This document shows, piece after piece, positions 1 to 5,928 of a stretch of DNA of 6,922 bases. The DNA lies in NCBI GenBank assembly GCA_018660305.1, contig JABJKO010000153.1:1-6922 (forward strand). Reading direction: 5' to 3'. Both the position numbers and the translations under genes were made by a program. Every line of letters begins with the position of its first letter. Positions within the stretch are counted from its first letter, which is position 1. The notes below the pieces were generated by a model. The model saw nothing but the letters and a program-made list of their open reading frames with translations, searched no databases and was not told the origin of the DNA. The stretch comes from Rhodospirillaceae bacterium (GTDB lineage: Bacteria; Pseudomonadota; Alphaproteobacteria; MPNO01; UBA2964).

Positions 1-82
1 CCGAGGATACTGCCGTTGGGTGGCCGGGAGGGGGAGTGGGCTGGTGCGCATCTGTTAATAAACATTCCCCAGCCCAATCGTT

Positions 83-123
83 AAAAAAGCCCCGCCCGGA
101 TTTTCCCGGACGGGGCTTTTGTT
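83..123. terminator. Strong bidirectional Rho-independent terminator
   Basis: Two 15-base arms (85-99 and 106-120) pair with a single mismatch (C95 opposite A110) around the 6-base loop ATTTTC. The core is GCCCCG/CGGGGC, flanked by A and T runs. Read on the plus strand the hairpin is followed by TTTTGTT. Read on the minus strand it is followed by six T (complement of 83-88). It can therefore stop transcription from both sides, as expected between converging units. On the left this implies a gene ending before about position 84. One plus-strand frame is open from base 1 to a TAA at 82-84, but 27 codons of unremarkable sequence cannot identify it. On the right the likely client is the minus-strand unit at 323-225. 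Confidence 0.88.
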
Positions 124-153
124 AACTATTGGTCATCCAACCCTTGTCTGTAG

Positions 154-180
154 CAGGCCTTCAGCTTTTACGAAGGCCTG
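154..180. repeat. Perfect 9-bp inverted repeat (hairpin)
   Basis: CAGGCCTTC (154-162) pairs perfectly with GAAGGCCTG (172-180) across a 9-base loop. Neither side has a T tract, so it is not a classic intrinsic terminator. It lies 44 nt beyond the stop of the possible minus-strand small gene (225) and before the strong terminator at 83-123. That position fits an mRNA 3' end stabiliser or a helper terminator. The structure is clear but its role is inferred. Confidence 0.55.
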
Positions 181-224
181 GTCTTAACGCCTCTTGATAT
201 GGTGATTTGTCCAACCCGTTGAAA

Positions 225-323
225 CTAGAACCGCTGCAGCAGCCCAATCGCTGCAGTCGCATAAACCGCGAAAATTGCTGAAGAAGCCAGGAAAAGTGGA
301 AATCTTAAAGTTCGAGAAGCCAT
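225..323 (-). CDS. Possible small single-pass membrane peptide (32 aa)
   Basis: An ATG at 323 (minus strand) opens a 32-codon frame ending with TAG at 225. The peptide begins MASRTLRF, with two arginines and no acidic residue. It continues with an almost unbroken hydrophobic stretch from about residue 8 to 29 (PLFLASSAIFAV and on to AIGLL) and ends QRF. This is the shape of a one-helix inner-membrane miniprotein with a positively charged amino end. Upstream on the same strand is a weak Shine-Dalgarno-like AGGGGA about 10 nt before the ATG. A poor -35/-10 pair lies in the AT-rich island, and two hairpins lie beyond the stop. I do not recognise a family. Its codons (TTA, AGA, CGA) are less GC-biased than those of the neighbouring genes. 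It could be chance, since the frame is very short; the case rests on hydrophobicity and on the surrounding signals. Confidence 0.33.
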   Translation of the reverse strand: MASRTLRFPLFLASSAIFAVYATAAIGLLQRF

Positions 324-380
324 TGATACCTAGTCCCCTATTTTTTTGTCGGCATCCCTTCCCCCCCGGAAGTGAGGAAG

Positions 381-409
381 TAAATAAAACATTACTGACT
401 AAATTTCAA
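381..409 (-). promoter_or_regulatory. Weak candidate sigma70-like promoter, minus strand
   Basis: Read on the minus strand, TTGAAA (complement of 404-409, five of six matches to TTGACA) is separated by 17 nt from TATTTA (complement of 381-386, only three of six matches to TATAAT). Transcription would start near 374 and give a leader of about 50 nt before the ATG at 323. The 26-bp palindrome would then be centred about 62 bp upstream of the start, and an extra half-site would lie in the spacer. The -10 match is poor, so this is tentative. Confidence 0.22.
396..406. promoter_or_regulatory. Extra half-site of the palindromic operator
   Basis: TGACTAAATTT at 396-406 repeats the right arm of the 26-bp palindrome (TGACTAAAATT, 439-449) with one difference. 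The start-to-start distance is 43 bp, close to four helical turns, so a protein bound to both would lie on the same face of the DNA. That spacing suggests cooperative binding or looping by one regulator, but a chance match in AT-rich DNA is possible. Confidence 0.35.
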
Positions 410-423
410 TAAAAATCGTCTGC

Positions 424-449
424 AATTTTAGTCAAATTTGACTAAAATT
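424..449. promoter_or_regulatory. Perfect 26-bp palindrome, probable transcription-factor operator
   Basis: The left arm AATTTTAGTCAAA (424-436) is the exact reverse complement of 437-449, with no spacer. The next outward bases (C423 and C450) do not pair. The core TAGTCAAATTTGACTA is typical of a dimeric regulator site, and a hairpin terminator is unlikely because the arms are AT-rich and there is no loop. It lies about 100 bp upstream of the possible minus-strand small gene and just beyond the 3' end of the decarboxylase gene. The small unit is therefore its most natural target. It does not match the FNR consensus TTGAT-N4-ATCAA, and I cannot name the binding family. Confidence 0.6.
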
Positions 450-519
450 CGAAATATTCGTTAACCCTATTACTTAATCAGATGAGACTAGGTAGCGCAA
501 GCGGGGATTAACTATTACT

Positions 520-544
520 GGGCAGGGTCACCCGCGCGCTGCCC
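520..544 (-). terminator. Hairpin just after the decarboxylase stop, possible terminator
   Basis: GGGCAG (520-525) pairs with CTGCCC (539-544) around a 13-base GC-rich loop that has some internal complementarity of its own. On the minus strand it begins 2 nt past the decarboxylase stop codon (549-547). The bases after it (AGTAATAGTT) are AT-rich but are not a T run, so termination could be inefficient or Rho-assisted. Confidence 0.38.
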
Positions 545-546
545 CC

Positions 547-1977
547 TCATTCCTTGGGCAATACGTCGCCAAATTTCTCGCGGATGCGGGCATCGAGCTC
601 GGGGCTGTTGCGGGCGACGACGGGGAAGGTGTCGCGGCGCTTCCACGGGCGGCAGGCATCGATCACCACGCGGGAATTGCGCCGGTCGGTCTCGTCGTCA
701 TAGCACATGGGATCCAAGTGCGAGCTCCAGCCGCCATCGAGGACATCCACGTCCTCGCGTGGATCGCAGCGGGTGCACATGGACCAGATCACATCGTTGA
801 TGTTGGTGGGATCGATATCGTCGTCCACTACGACGGTCCACCGATTGCAATAGGCGCCGGCGAGACATTGCGAGGCTATCAGCCCCGCCTGCTTGGCATG
901 ACCGCCATAGAGCTGCTTGATGGAAACGGTCAGCCAGAACCGGCTGCCGCCCGCTTCATGGGCCCACACGCCCTTGATCTCCGGGATGCCGGCCCCTTCA
1001 AGCTGGCTCCATACCGCACCGCAACGGTAGTGACCGAGATAATACGTATTGTCATTGGGCGGCACCGCCGGCACCGCTCCCATGAGGATTGGGTTGTTGC
1101 GATGGGTCATGGTTTCGATGCGGATGGCCGGTTCGGGCCGCTGGCCACCGGCGTAGTACCCCGTCCATTCGCCGAGTGGCCCTTCCAGAATCTCATCGTC
1201 GGGATGGATCATACCCTCGAAGGCGATCTCGGCGTTGGCCGGTACCGGCAGCCCGGTCTTGGGCATATTGATGATCTCGACGGCCTCGCCGAAGATGCCA
1301 CCAGCAGCCGCGTACTCGCTCTTGCCATAGGGGATCTCGAGCCCGGCCAGCATGAACAGGGCCGGATGCATGCCAAAGACGGCGGCCACCGGACAGGGCT
1401 CACCGCGCTTGTGGTATTTTTCCATGATCAGCCGGCCATGCTTGCCCGGTGACATCATCAGGGTCGCCACGTCCGGGCCATGCACCTGGACCCGGTAAGT
1501 GCCGTAATTGATCCAGTCGGAATCCGGGTCCTTCATCACCACCATACAGGCGGTGCCGATGAAATGGCCGCCGTCATGTTCGTGCCAGACCGGGGTCGGA
1601 ATGGTGGTTACATCCACATCACCGCCTTCGGTCATGTTATCGAGCAACGGCCCGCCATTGACTTCCTTGGGCGGAATGGACGGCGCCTCGGTCATGTAGT
1701 TGCGCCACCACTGGATCAGCTCCATCTCAGACGCGTCGGGCGGCAGGCCCAGCGCCAGATTGATGCGGGGTGTCGAGGTCAGCAGGTTGGACATCACCCG
1801 ATGGCCCTTGGGGAAACCGGGAATGTCATCGAACATCAGCGCCGGATTGCCCATCTTGCGCTGGACCACATCGACGATGCCGCCGATATCCTCCTTGGGT
1901 TCCGCACCGGTCATATGGTGCAGTTCCCCCGCCGCTTCTATCTCCTCGATCCAGTTTCTCAGATCTTTATTGGCCAC
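547..1977 (-). CDS. UbiD-family prFMN-dependent (de)carboxylase
   Basis: This encodes a 476-residue cytoplasmic enzyme of the UbiD family, which reversibly decarboxylates aromatic, heteroaromatic or unsaturated acids using prenylated FMN. By alignment from memory to fungal Fdc1, the metal/prFMN ligands are N157 (in INYGTYR), H180 (SPGKH) and E234 (EAVEI). The catalytic triad is R162, E265 and E270 (EGPLGE). N157-to-R162 and N157-to-H180 spacings equal those of Fdc1. The carboxy-terminal half has the family's TRCDP and LDP motifs. Length is normal. I chose the GTG at 1977 because it gives the typical DLRNWIEEIEAAGEL amino end and has AAAGGGG 6 nt upstream. The frame stays open back to an ATG at 2118, but those 47 extra residues are unlike the family. 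It diverges from the Mo-hydroxylase operon, suggesting shared control and pathway. No UbiX is visible. The substrate is unknown, and a role in ubiquinone synthesis is unlikely in this setting. Confidence 0.93.
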   Translation of the reverse strand: MANKDLRNWIEEIEAAGELHHMTGAEPKEDIGGIVDVVQRKMGNPALMFDDIPGFPKGHRVMSNLLTSTPRINLALGLPPDASEMELIQWWRNYMTEAPSIPPKEVNGGPLLDNMTEGGDVDVTTIPTPVWHEHDGGHFIGTACMVVMKDPDSDWINYGTYRVQVHGPDVATLMMSPGKHGRLIMEKYHKRGEPCPVAAVFGMHPALFMLAGLEIPYGKSEYAAAGGIFGEAVEIINMPKTGLPVPANAEIAFEGMIHPDDEILEGPLGEWTGYYAGGQRPEPAIRIETMTHRNNPILMGAVPAVPPNDNTYYLGHYRCGAVWSQLEGAGIPEIKGVWAHEAGGSRFWLTVSIKQLYGGHAKQAGLIASQCLAGAYCNRWTVVVDDDIDPTNINDVIWSMCTRCDPREDVDVLDGGWSSHLDPMCYDDETDRRNSRVVIDACRPWKRRDTFPVVARNSPELDARIREKFGDVLPKE

Positions 1978-2028
1978 CTTGCGCCCCTTTTCTATCCGCC
2001 GGCATCTTCTATCGACCACCCGCCTCTG

Positions 2029-2043
2029 ACAATGGTGAATTGT
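2029..2043. promoter_or_regulatory. Candidate operator ACAAT-N5-ATTGT
   Basis: ACAAT (2029-2033) and ATTGT (2039-2043) form a perfect inverted repeat around GGTGA. It sits about 50 bp from one start codon and 97 bp from the other, and overlaps the possible -35 (TTGTCA) of the decarboxylase promoter. A dimeric regulator bound here could control both directions. Five-base arms are short, so chance is a real alternative. Confidence 0.35.
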
Positions 2044-2099
2044 GGCCGGGTGCAGGTTGCGCGCGGCAAAATAAGATGGGAGCATCCGCTGCGAATGGA

Positions 2100-2116
2100 G
2101 CCCGGTCTCGCCGGGC
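2100..2116 (+). other. Leader hairpin upstream of the hydroxylase operon
   Basis: GCCCGG (2100-2105) pairs perfectly with CCGGGC (2111-2116) around the 5-base loop TCTCG. It ends 12 nt before the Shine-Dalgarno AAGGAG at 2129-2134. In the mRNA leader it could insulate or stabilise the ribosome-binding region. There is no following T run, so it is not an attenuator terminator. Confidence 0.4.
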
Positions 2117-2139
2117 AAAACAGTGAAGAAGGAGACGCC

Positions 2140-3009
2140 GTGAAGGCGCCAAAATTCAAATACAAACGGGTTGAGACCCTCGACGAAGCCCTCGCGCTGC
2201 TCGACCAGTATGGCGATGGGGCGCGCGTTCTGGCTGGTGGCCAGAGCCTGATGCCGACCCTCAACATGCGGCTATCTCAGCCGGATATTCTCATAGATAT
2301 CAATCGAATAGATGTCCTCAAGGGCATCTCCGAGGCGGACGGAATGGTGAGGATCGGGTCCCTCACCCGCCATGTGGAGGTCGCCAACTCGCCGATCATC
2401 GCCAAGCATTTGCCGCTGATCGCCGAGGCCATGCCCCATGTGGCCCATGTGGCGGTGCGCAACCGGGGCACCTTCGGGGGCAGCGTGGCGATGGCCGACC
2501 CGGCGGCGGAGATGCCGGCCTGTGCTCTGGCGCTGGGCGCCACTTTCGTGGTGCAGAGCAGCACCGGACGACGGGATATCGCCGCCGATGATTATTTCCT
2601 GGGGCTCTATGAAACCGCCCGGCAGCAGAACGAAATCCTGGTCGAGACCCTGATCCCGGCCGAGTCACCAGAGACAGTGTCTGTCTTTCTCGAACTGGCC
2701 CAGCGACACGGCGATTTCGCCATGGCAGGGCTCGCCTGCCACGCCCGCATCGACGGCGATGCCATCCATGAGGCGCGGCTGGTTTATTTCGGGAGCGAGG
2801 ACAAGCCGACCCTGGCCACCGACGCCATCGCCGCCATCAACGGCAAGGTCTGGTCCGACGCGGTCGCTGACGCGGCGGCGGCGGCGCTGGCCAGTGACCT
2901 CGACCCCATGACCAATCTGCAGGGCAGCGGCGCCATGAAGCTGCATCTGCAGAGGGTGCTGACAAAGCGCGCCCTGACCACGGCCGTTGAACGAGCGAGG
3001 GCGGCATGA
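2140..3009 (+). CDS. Mo-hydroxylase FAD-binding (medium, CoxM-like) subunit
   Basis: This 289-residue protein is the FAD subunit of a three-subunit xanthine dehydrogenase-family hydroxylase. It passes electrons from the [2Fe-2S] clusters to an acceptor. The two flavin-contact motifs of the family are AGGQS at residues 32-36 and TFGGSVA at 111-117, the latter followed by ADPAAEMP. RHGDFAMAG (189-197) matches the conserved segment before the carboxy-terminal CO-dehydrogenase flavoprotein domain. Length is close to that of CO dehydrogenase CoxM. There is no inserted cysteine cluster, which argues against a 4-hydroxybenzoyl-CoA reductase beta subunit with its extra [4Fe-4S]. The GTG at 2140 is chosen because AAGGAG lies 5 nt upstream and the protein then begins KAPKFKYKRVETLDEAL, as in the family. 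The frame runs open another 660 nt upstream, antisense to the decarboxylase, and that part is not credible. Its stop overlaps the next start (ATGA), indicating translational coupling. Confidence 0.94.
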   Translation: MKAPKFKYKRVETLDEALALLDQYGDGARVLAGGQSLMPTLNMRLSQPDILIDINRIDVLKGISEADGMVRIGSLTRHVEVANSPIIAKHLPLIAEAMPHVAHVAVRNRGTFGGSVAMADPAAEMPACALALGATFVVQSSTGRRDIAADDYFLGLYETARQQNEILVETLIPAESPETVSVFLELAQRHGDFAMAGLACHARIDGDAIHEARLVYFGSEDKPTLATDAIAAINGKVWSDAVADAAAAALASDLDPMTNLQGSGAMKLHLQRVLTKRALTTAVERARAA

Positions 3010-3503
3010 GCGACGAAGAAACCCTCGAAATTTCGCTCACCGTCAATGGCGAGCGCCTCACCCGTACGGTTCCCGTCCGCACCCATCTGGTGGATTTCCT
3101 GCGCACCGAGCTTGGCCTGACCGGGTCGCACCTGGGGTGCGAACATGGCATCTGCGGCGCGTGTTCGGTACGGGTCGATGGCGCGGTCGTCCGGGGATGC
3201 CTGATGCTTGCCGTACAGGCCGACGGCGCCGAGGTCGTAACCATCGAAGGGCTCACAGAGACCGGCGAAATTGCCGATCTGCAGGAGAATTTCGTGACCC
3301 GCAACGCGCTGCAGTGCGGCTATTGCACGCCGGGCATGCTGATGACCTCGGCCGAGCTATTACGCGATCCGAAACCCGCAAGCCGGGATGAAATAAGGTC
3401 TTATCTTTCAGGTAATTACTGCCGATGCACCGGCTATCACGCCATCGTCGACGCGGTGGAGACCACCTTGAAAAACCGGCTTAAGGGCCAGGGAAAGGGA
3501 TAG
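3006..3503 (+). CDS. Mo-hydroxylase [2Fe-2S] (small, CoxS-like) subunit
   Basis: This 165-residue protein carries the two [2Fe-2S] clusters that relay electrons from the molybdenum centre to FAD. The amino-terminal plant-ferredoxin-like domain has C45, C50, C53 and C65 (GCEHGICGAC, then GC). The carboxy-terminal helical domain has C104, C107, C139 and C141 (QCGYCTPG and NYCRCTGY). All eight cluster ligands are present with family spacing, and length is typical. There is no twin-arginine or other signal, so the complex is probably cytoplasmic. The ATG at 3006 overlaps the preceding stop by 4 nt (ATGA), which fixes the start. The next gene begins 7 nt after the stop. Codons 118-119 and 130-136 use an unusual run of codons for this GC-rich operon (CTA, TTA, then ATA AGG TCT TAT CTT TCA GGT), just before the second cluster's last two cysteines. 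Confidence 0.96.
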   Translation: MSDEETLEISLTVNGERLTRTVPVRTHLVDFLRTELGLTGSHLGCEHGICGACSVRVDGAVVRGCLMLAVQADGAEVVTIEGLTETGEIADLQENFVTRNALQCGYCTPGMLMTSAELLRDPKPASRDEIRSYLSGNYCRCTGYHAIVDAVETTLKNRLKGQGKG

Positions 3504-3510
3504 ATCGGGA

Positions 3511-5898
3511 ATGAATACCAAACCAACAACCTCCCCGTTCGATCGCCCCAACTCCTATGTGGGGCGGACCCTGTCGCGCAGCGGCGCCAAGCGGGCCGTG
3601 GCCGGACGCGGCACCTATACCGACGACATCACCCTGCCGCGCATGCTGCATTCGGCCTTCGTCAGAAGCCCCTATGCCCACGCCAGGATCACCAACATTG
3701 ATGTGTCGGCCGCCGCCAGCCAGCCGGGGGTCGTCAAGACCATGACCGGCGCTGAACTGGCGGAGCTATGTCCGGAGCCCTGGGTCGGCATCCTGTCCTG
3801 TTTCGAGGGCATGAAGTCGGCACCGCAATATCCCATGGCGGTGGACCGGGCTTGCTGGCAGGGCGAACCGGTGGTCATGGTTGTCGCCGCCACCCGCGCG
3901 CAGGCCGAAGACGCCGCCGAGCTTGTGGTGGTGGAGTACGAGGAACTGCCCGCGGCCACCGAAAAACTGACGGCGCTGGATCCCGCGACGCCGGTCATCC
4001 ATCCCGATCTCGGTGACAATCTGGCCTTCGAGAAAACCATCGATAACGGTGACGTGGATGCGGCGTTCGAGGCCGCCGATTTCATCGTCGAGGATATTTT
4101 CGACTTCGGGCGCCACACGGCGGTCAGTCTGGAACCAAGGGCGCTCATTGCCGATTATGATCCCGGCACGGAAAGGCTGACGGTCCATACCAGCAGCCAG
4201 GTGCCGCATATGATCCAGGCGCTCTATGCCCGGACTCTCGATATTCCCGAGCACAATGTGCGCATCATAGCCCCCGATGTGGGCGGCTCGTTCGGGCTGA
4301 AAATCCATAGTTTCGGCGACGAGATTGCGACCACCGCCGCCTCCATGGTGCTGGGCCGGCCGGTGAAATTCATCGCCGACCGTCTGGAATCCTTCGTCAC
4401 CGATATTCACGCACGGGAAAATCAGGTGAAGGGCCGCATGGCGGTCAGCAAGGACGGCCGTATCCAGGCGCTGGACATCGATATCCTGGCCGGGGTCGGC
4501 GCCTATTCGCAATATCCCCGCACCAGCGTGTTCGAGGCCAACCAGATCCTCAACATCACCGGCGGCCCTTATTCCCATGAGCATTATCGGGCCCGGGCCA
4601 AGGTGGTCTATCTCAATAAAGTACCGACCTCTCAGTACCGCGCCGTGGGCCACCCCATCGGCAATTCGGTGGGCGAATCCCTGGTGGATCTGGCGGCCCA
4701 CGCCACCGGGCTGGACCCCATGGAGATCCGCCGCCGCAATATCATGGAAGACGACTCATACCCGCGCAATTCGGCGTCGGGAATCATGATGCAGGACATG
4801 TCCCATCAGGCCTGTCTCGAACAGCTCAACGAGCAGATGGATTACCACGGTCTGCGCGAAGAACAGGCGGCGCTGCGCAAACAGGGTATCCAGCGCGGTA
4901 TCGGCATCGCGGCCTTTATCAAGGGCACCGCGCCGGGACCCCATGGTTATTACGGGGCCGGCGGCGCGTTCATCGCCTCCCAGGATGCCTGTACCATAAA
5001 GCTCGAACCCTCGGGCGGAGTGATCTGTTCGGTGGGTGTCACCGATCAGGGCCAGGGGGTGGATACGGTCATGGGCCAGATCGCGGCGGCCGCGCTCGGT
5101 ATTCCCATCGAGAGTATCCGGGTGATCGAAGGCGACACCGATGCCACGCCCTATGGCGGCGGCACCTACGCGTCACGGGCCACCGCCATCGGCGGCGAAG
5201 CCACCTATCAGGCGGCACGGGCCCTGCGGGCGGAGATCCTGGTCATCGCGGCGACGCTGCTTCAGGCGGATGCCGCCGCGCTGGATATCGTCGACGGCAA
5301 CGTGGTGGATGCGGGCAGCGAGACGGTGCGTATTTCACTGGCGGAGATCGGCCGCATCGGCCATTTCCAGGTCGGCGAACTGCCCAATGAAATCCAGCCT
5401 ATCCTGTCAGCCACCCGCCGTTTCCGCCTCACCGATGCGCTGTACATTTTCACCAACGGCATCCAGGGCGCCTATTTGGAAGTCGACACCGACACCGGCT
5501 TCATCAAGCTGCTGAAACACTGGGTGGTGGAGGATTGCGGCCGGGTCATCAATCCGCAACTCGCCGACGAACAGGTGCGCGGCGGTACCGTTCAGGGGCT
5601 CGGCGGCGCGTTGTACGAACATTGTGTCTATGACGAAGCCGGTCAGCTGCAGAACGGCACCATGGCCGATTACCTGACCCCCATGGCCGGCGAGATGCCC
5701 GATATCGAGGTGGCCCACATCCAGACACCCACGTCGGTGTCCGAACTGGGCGCCAAGGGCGTCGGCGAATCCGGCACCGGCGCCGCCCCCGCCGTGGTCA
5801 TGAACGCGGTCAACGACGCCCTGCTGCCGTTCGACGCGCGGGTCAACGCCCAGCCCATGACACCCGAGTCGGTGCTGCAGGCGCTGGGGAAGGTCTGA
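3511..5898 (+). CDS. Mo-hydroxylase molybdopterin (large, CoxL-like) subunit
   Basis: This 795-residue catalytic subunit binds the molybdenum-pyranopterin cofactor and hydroxylates the substrate with water-derived oxygen. The amino domain (about 17-150) has the aldehyde oxidase/xanthine dehydrogenase a/b hammerhead fold signature GRGTYTDDI...RSPYAHARI. Cofactor motifs are GGSFGLK (258-264), QGQG (513-516), GTYASR (551-556) and the catalytic-base loop GVGESG, with Glu753. The active-site loop reads Q375-Y-R-A-V-G-H-P382. It keeps the family arginine (R377) but has Ala378 where form I CO dehydrogenase has its copper-ligand cysteine (AYRCSFR). It also differs from the AYRGAGR of form II. It is therefore a hydroxylase of an organic substrate, identity unknown. 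The ATG at 3511 follows the preceding stop by 7 nt, with AAAGGGA about 10 nt upstream. It is the last gene of the operon. Maturation factors (XdhC/CoxDEF types) must lie elsewhere. Confidence 0.95.
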   Translation: MNTKPTTSPFDRPNSYVGRTLSRSGAKRAVAGRGTYTDDITLPRMLHSAFVRSPYAHARITNIDVSAAASQPGVVKTMTGAELAELCPEPWVGILSCFEGMKSAPQYPMAVDRACWQGEPVVMVVAATRAQAEDAAELVVVEYEELPAATEKLTALDPATPVIHPDLGDNLAFEKTIDNGDVDAAFEAADFIVEDIFDFGRHTAVSLEPRALIADYDPGTERLTVHTSSQVPHMIQALYARTLDIPEHNVRIIAPDVGGSFGLKIHSFGDEIATTAASMVLGRPVKFIADRLESFVTDIHARENQVKGRMAVSKDGRIQALDIDILAGVGAYSQYPRTSVFEANQILNITGGPYSHEHYRARAKVVYLNKVPTSQYRAVGHPIGNSVGESLVDLAAHATGLDPMEIRRRNIMEDDSYPRNSASGIMMQDMSHQACLEQLNEQMDYHGLREEQAALRKQGIQRGIGIAAFIKGTAPGPHGYYGAGGAFIASQDACTIKLEPSGGVICSVGVTDQGQGVDTVMGQIAAAALGIPIESIRVIEGDTDATPYGGGTYASRATAIGGEATYQAARALRAEILVIAATLLQADAAALDIVDGNVVDAGSETVRISLAEIGRIGHFQVGELPNEIQPILSATRRFRLTDALYIFTNGIQGAYLEVDTDTGFIKLLKHWVVEDCGRVINPQLADEQVRGGTVQGLGGALYEHCVYDEAGQLQNGTMADYLTPMAGEMPDIEVAHIQTPTSVSELGAKGVGESGTGAAPAVVMNAVNDALLPFDARVNAQPMTPESVLQALGKV

Positions 5899-5900
5899 CG

Positions 5901-5928
5901 CGCTGTCACACCCGACGGGCTTTCAGCG
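5901..5928 (+). terminator. Weak hairpin after the hydroxylase operon, possible terminator
   Basis: CGCTG (5901-5905) pairs with CAGCG (5924-5928). Inside it CCC (5911-5913) and GGG (5917-5919) form a smaller stem followed by CTTT. It begins 3 nt after the operon's stop. The stems are short and no real T run follows, so this is at best an inefficient terminator. Confidence 0.22.

Larger units (their letters stand above)
1978..2139. promoter_or_regulatory. Divergent control region between decarboxylase and Mo-hydroxylase operon
   Basis: These 162 bp must hold the promoters of both divergent units. On the minus strand TTGTCA (complement of 2027-2032, five of six) is followed after 17 nt by GAAGAT (complement of 2004-2009, three of six), a possible decarboxylase promoter with a leader of about 20 nt. 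On the plus strand TAAGAT (2072-2077) is a fair -10, but I find no matching -35. The heptamer TTCTATC occurs at 1990-1996 and 2007-2013. An inverted repeat at 2029-2043 and a hairpin at 2100-2116 are listed separately. The promoter assignments are tentative. Confidence 0.5.

Noticed and set aside
461..477. Possible CtrA box (TTAA...TTAA)
   Set aside because: The two TTAA elements are separated by 9 bases, whereas the CtrA consensus needs 7.
718..1452. 244-codon plus-strand open frame inside the decarboxylase
   Set aside because: Antisense shadow of a GC-rich gene; no domain or motif and no ribosome-binding site.
1978..2118. 47-codon upstream extension of the decarboxylase to an ATG at 2118
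   Set aside because: The added residues are arginine-rich and unlike UbiD proteins. They would consume most of the divergent promoter region, and the GTG at 1977 has AAAGGGG at proper spacing.
1480..2139. Upstream in-frame extension (220 codons) of the FAD-subunit gene
   Set aside because: It runs antisense through the decarboxylase gene and does not resemble any protein. The GTG at 2140 has a good Shine-Dalgarno and gives the family's usual amino end and length.
2140..3009. 4-hydroxybenzoyl-CoA reductase assignment
   Set aside because: The FAD subunit lacks the cysteine-bearing insertion that binds the extra [4Fe-4S] cluster in that enzyme.
3766..4701. 311-codon minus-strand open frame inside the molybdopterin subunit
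   Set aside because: Antisense shadow; rich in His, Gly and Arg with no family resemblance, while the plus strand encodes well-conserved motifs across the same bases.
3511..5898. Annotation of the operon as aerobic carbon-monoxide dehydrogenase
   Set aside because: Gene order and subunit types match coxMSL, but the large subunit has neither AYRCSFR nor AYRGAGR. The copper-ligand cysteine is alanine.
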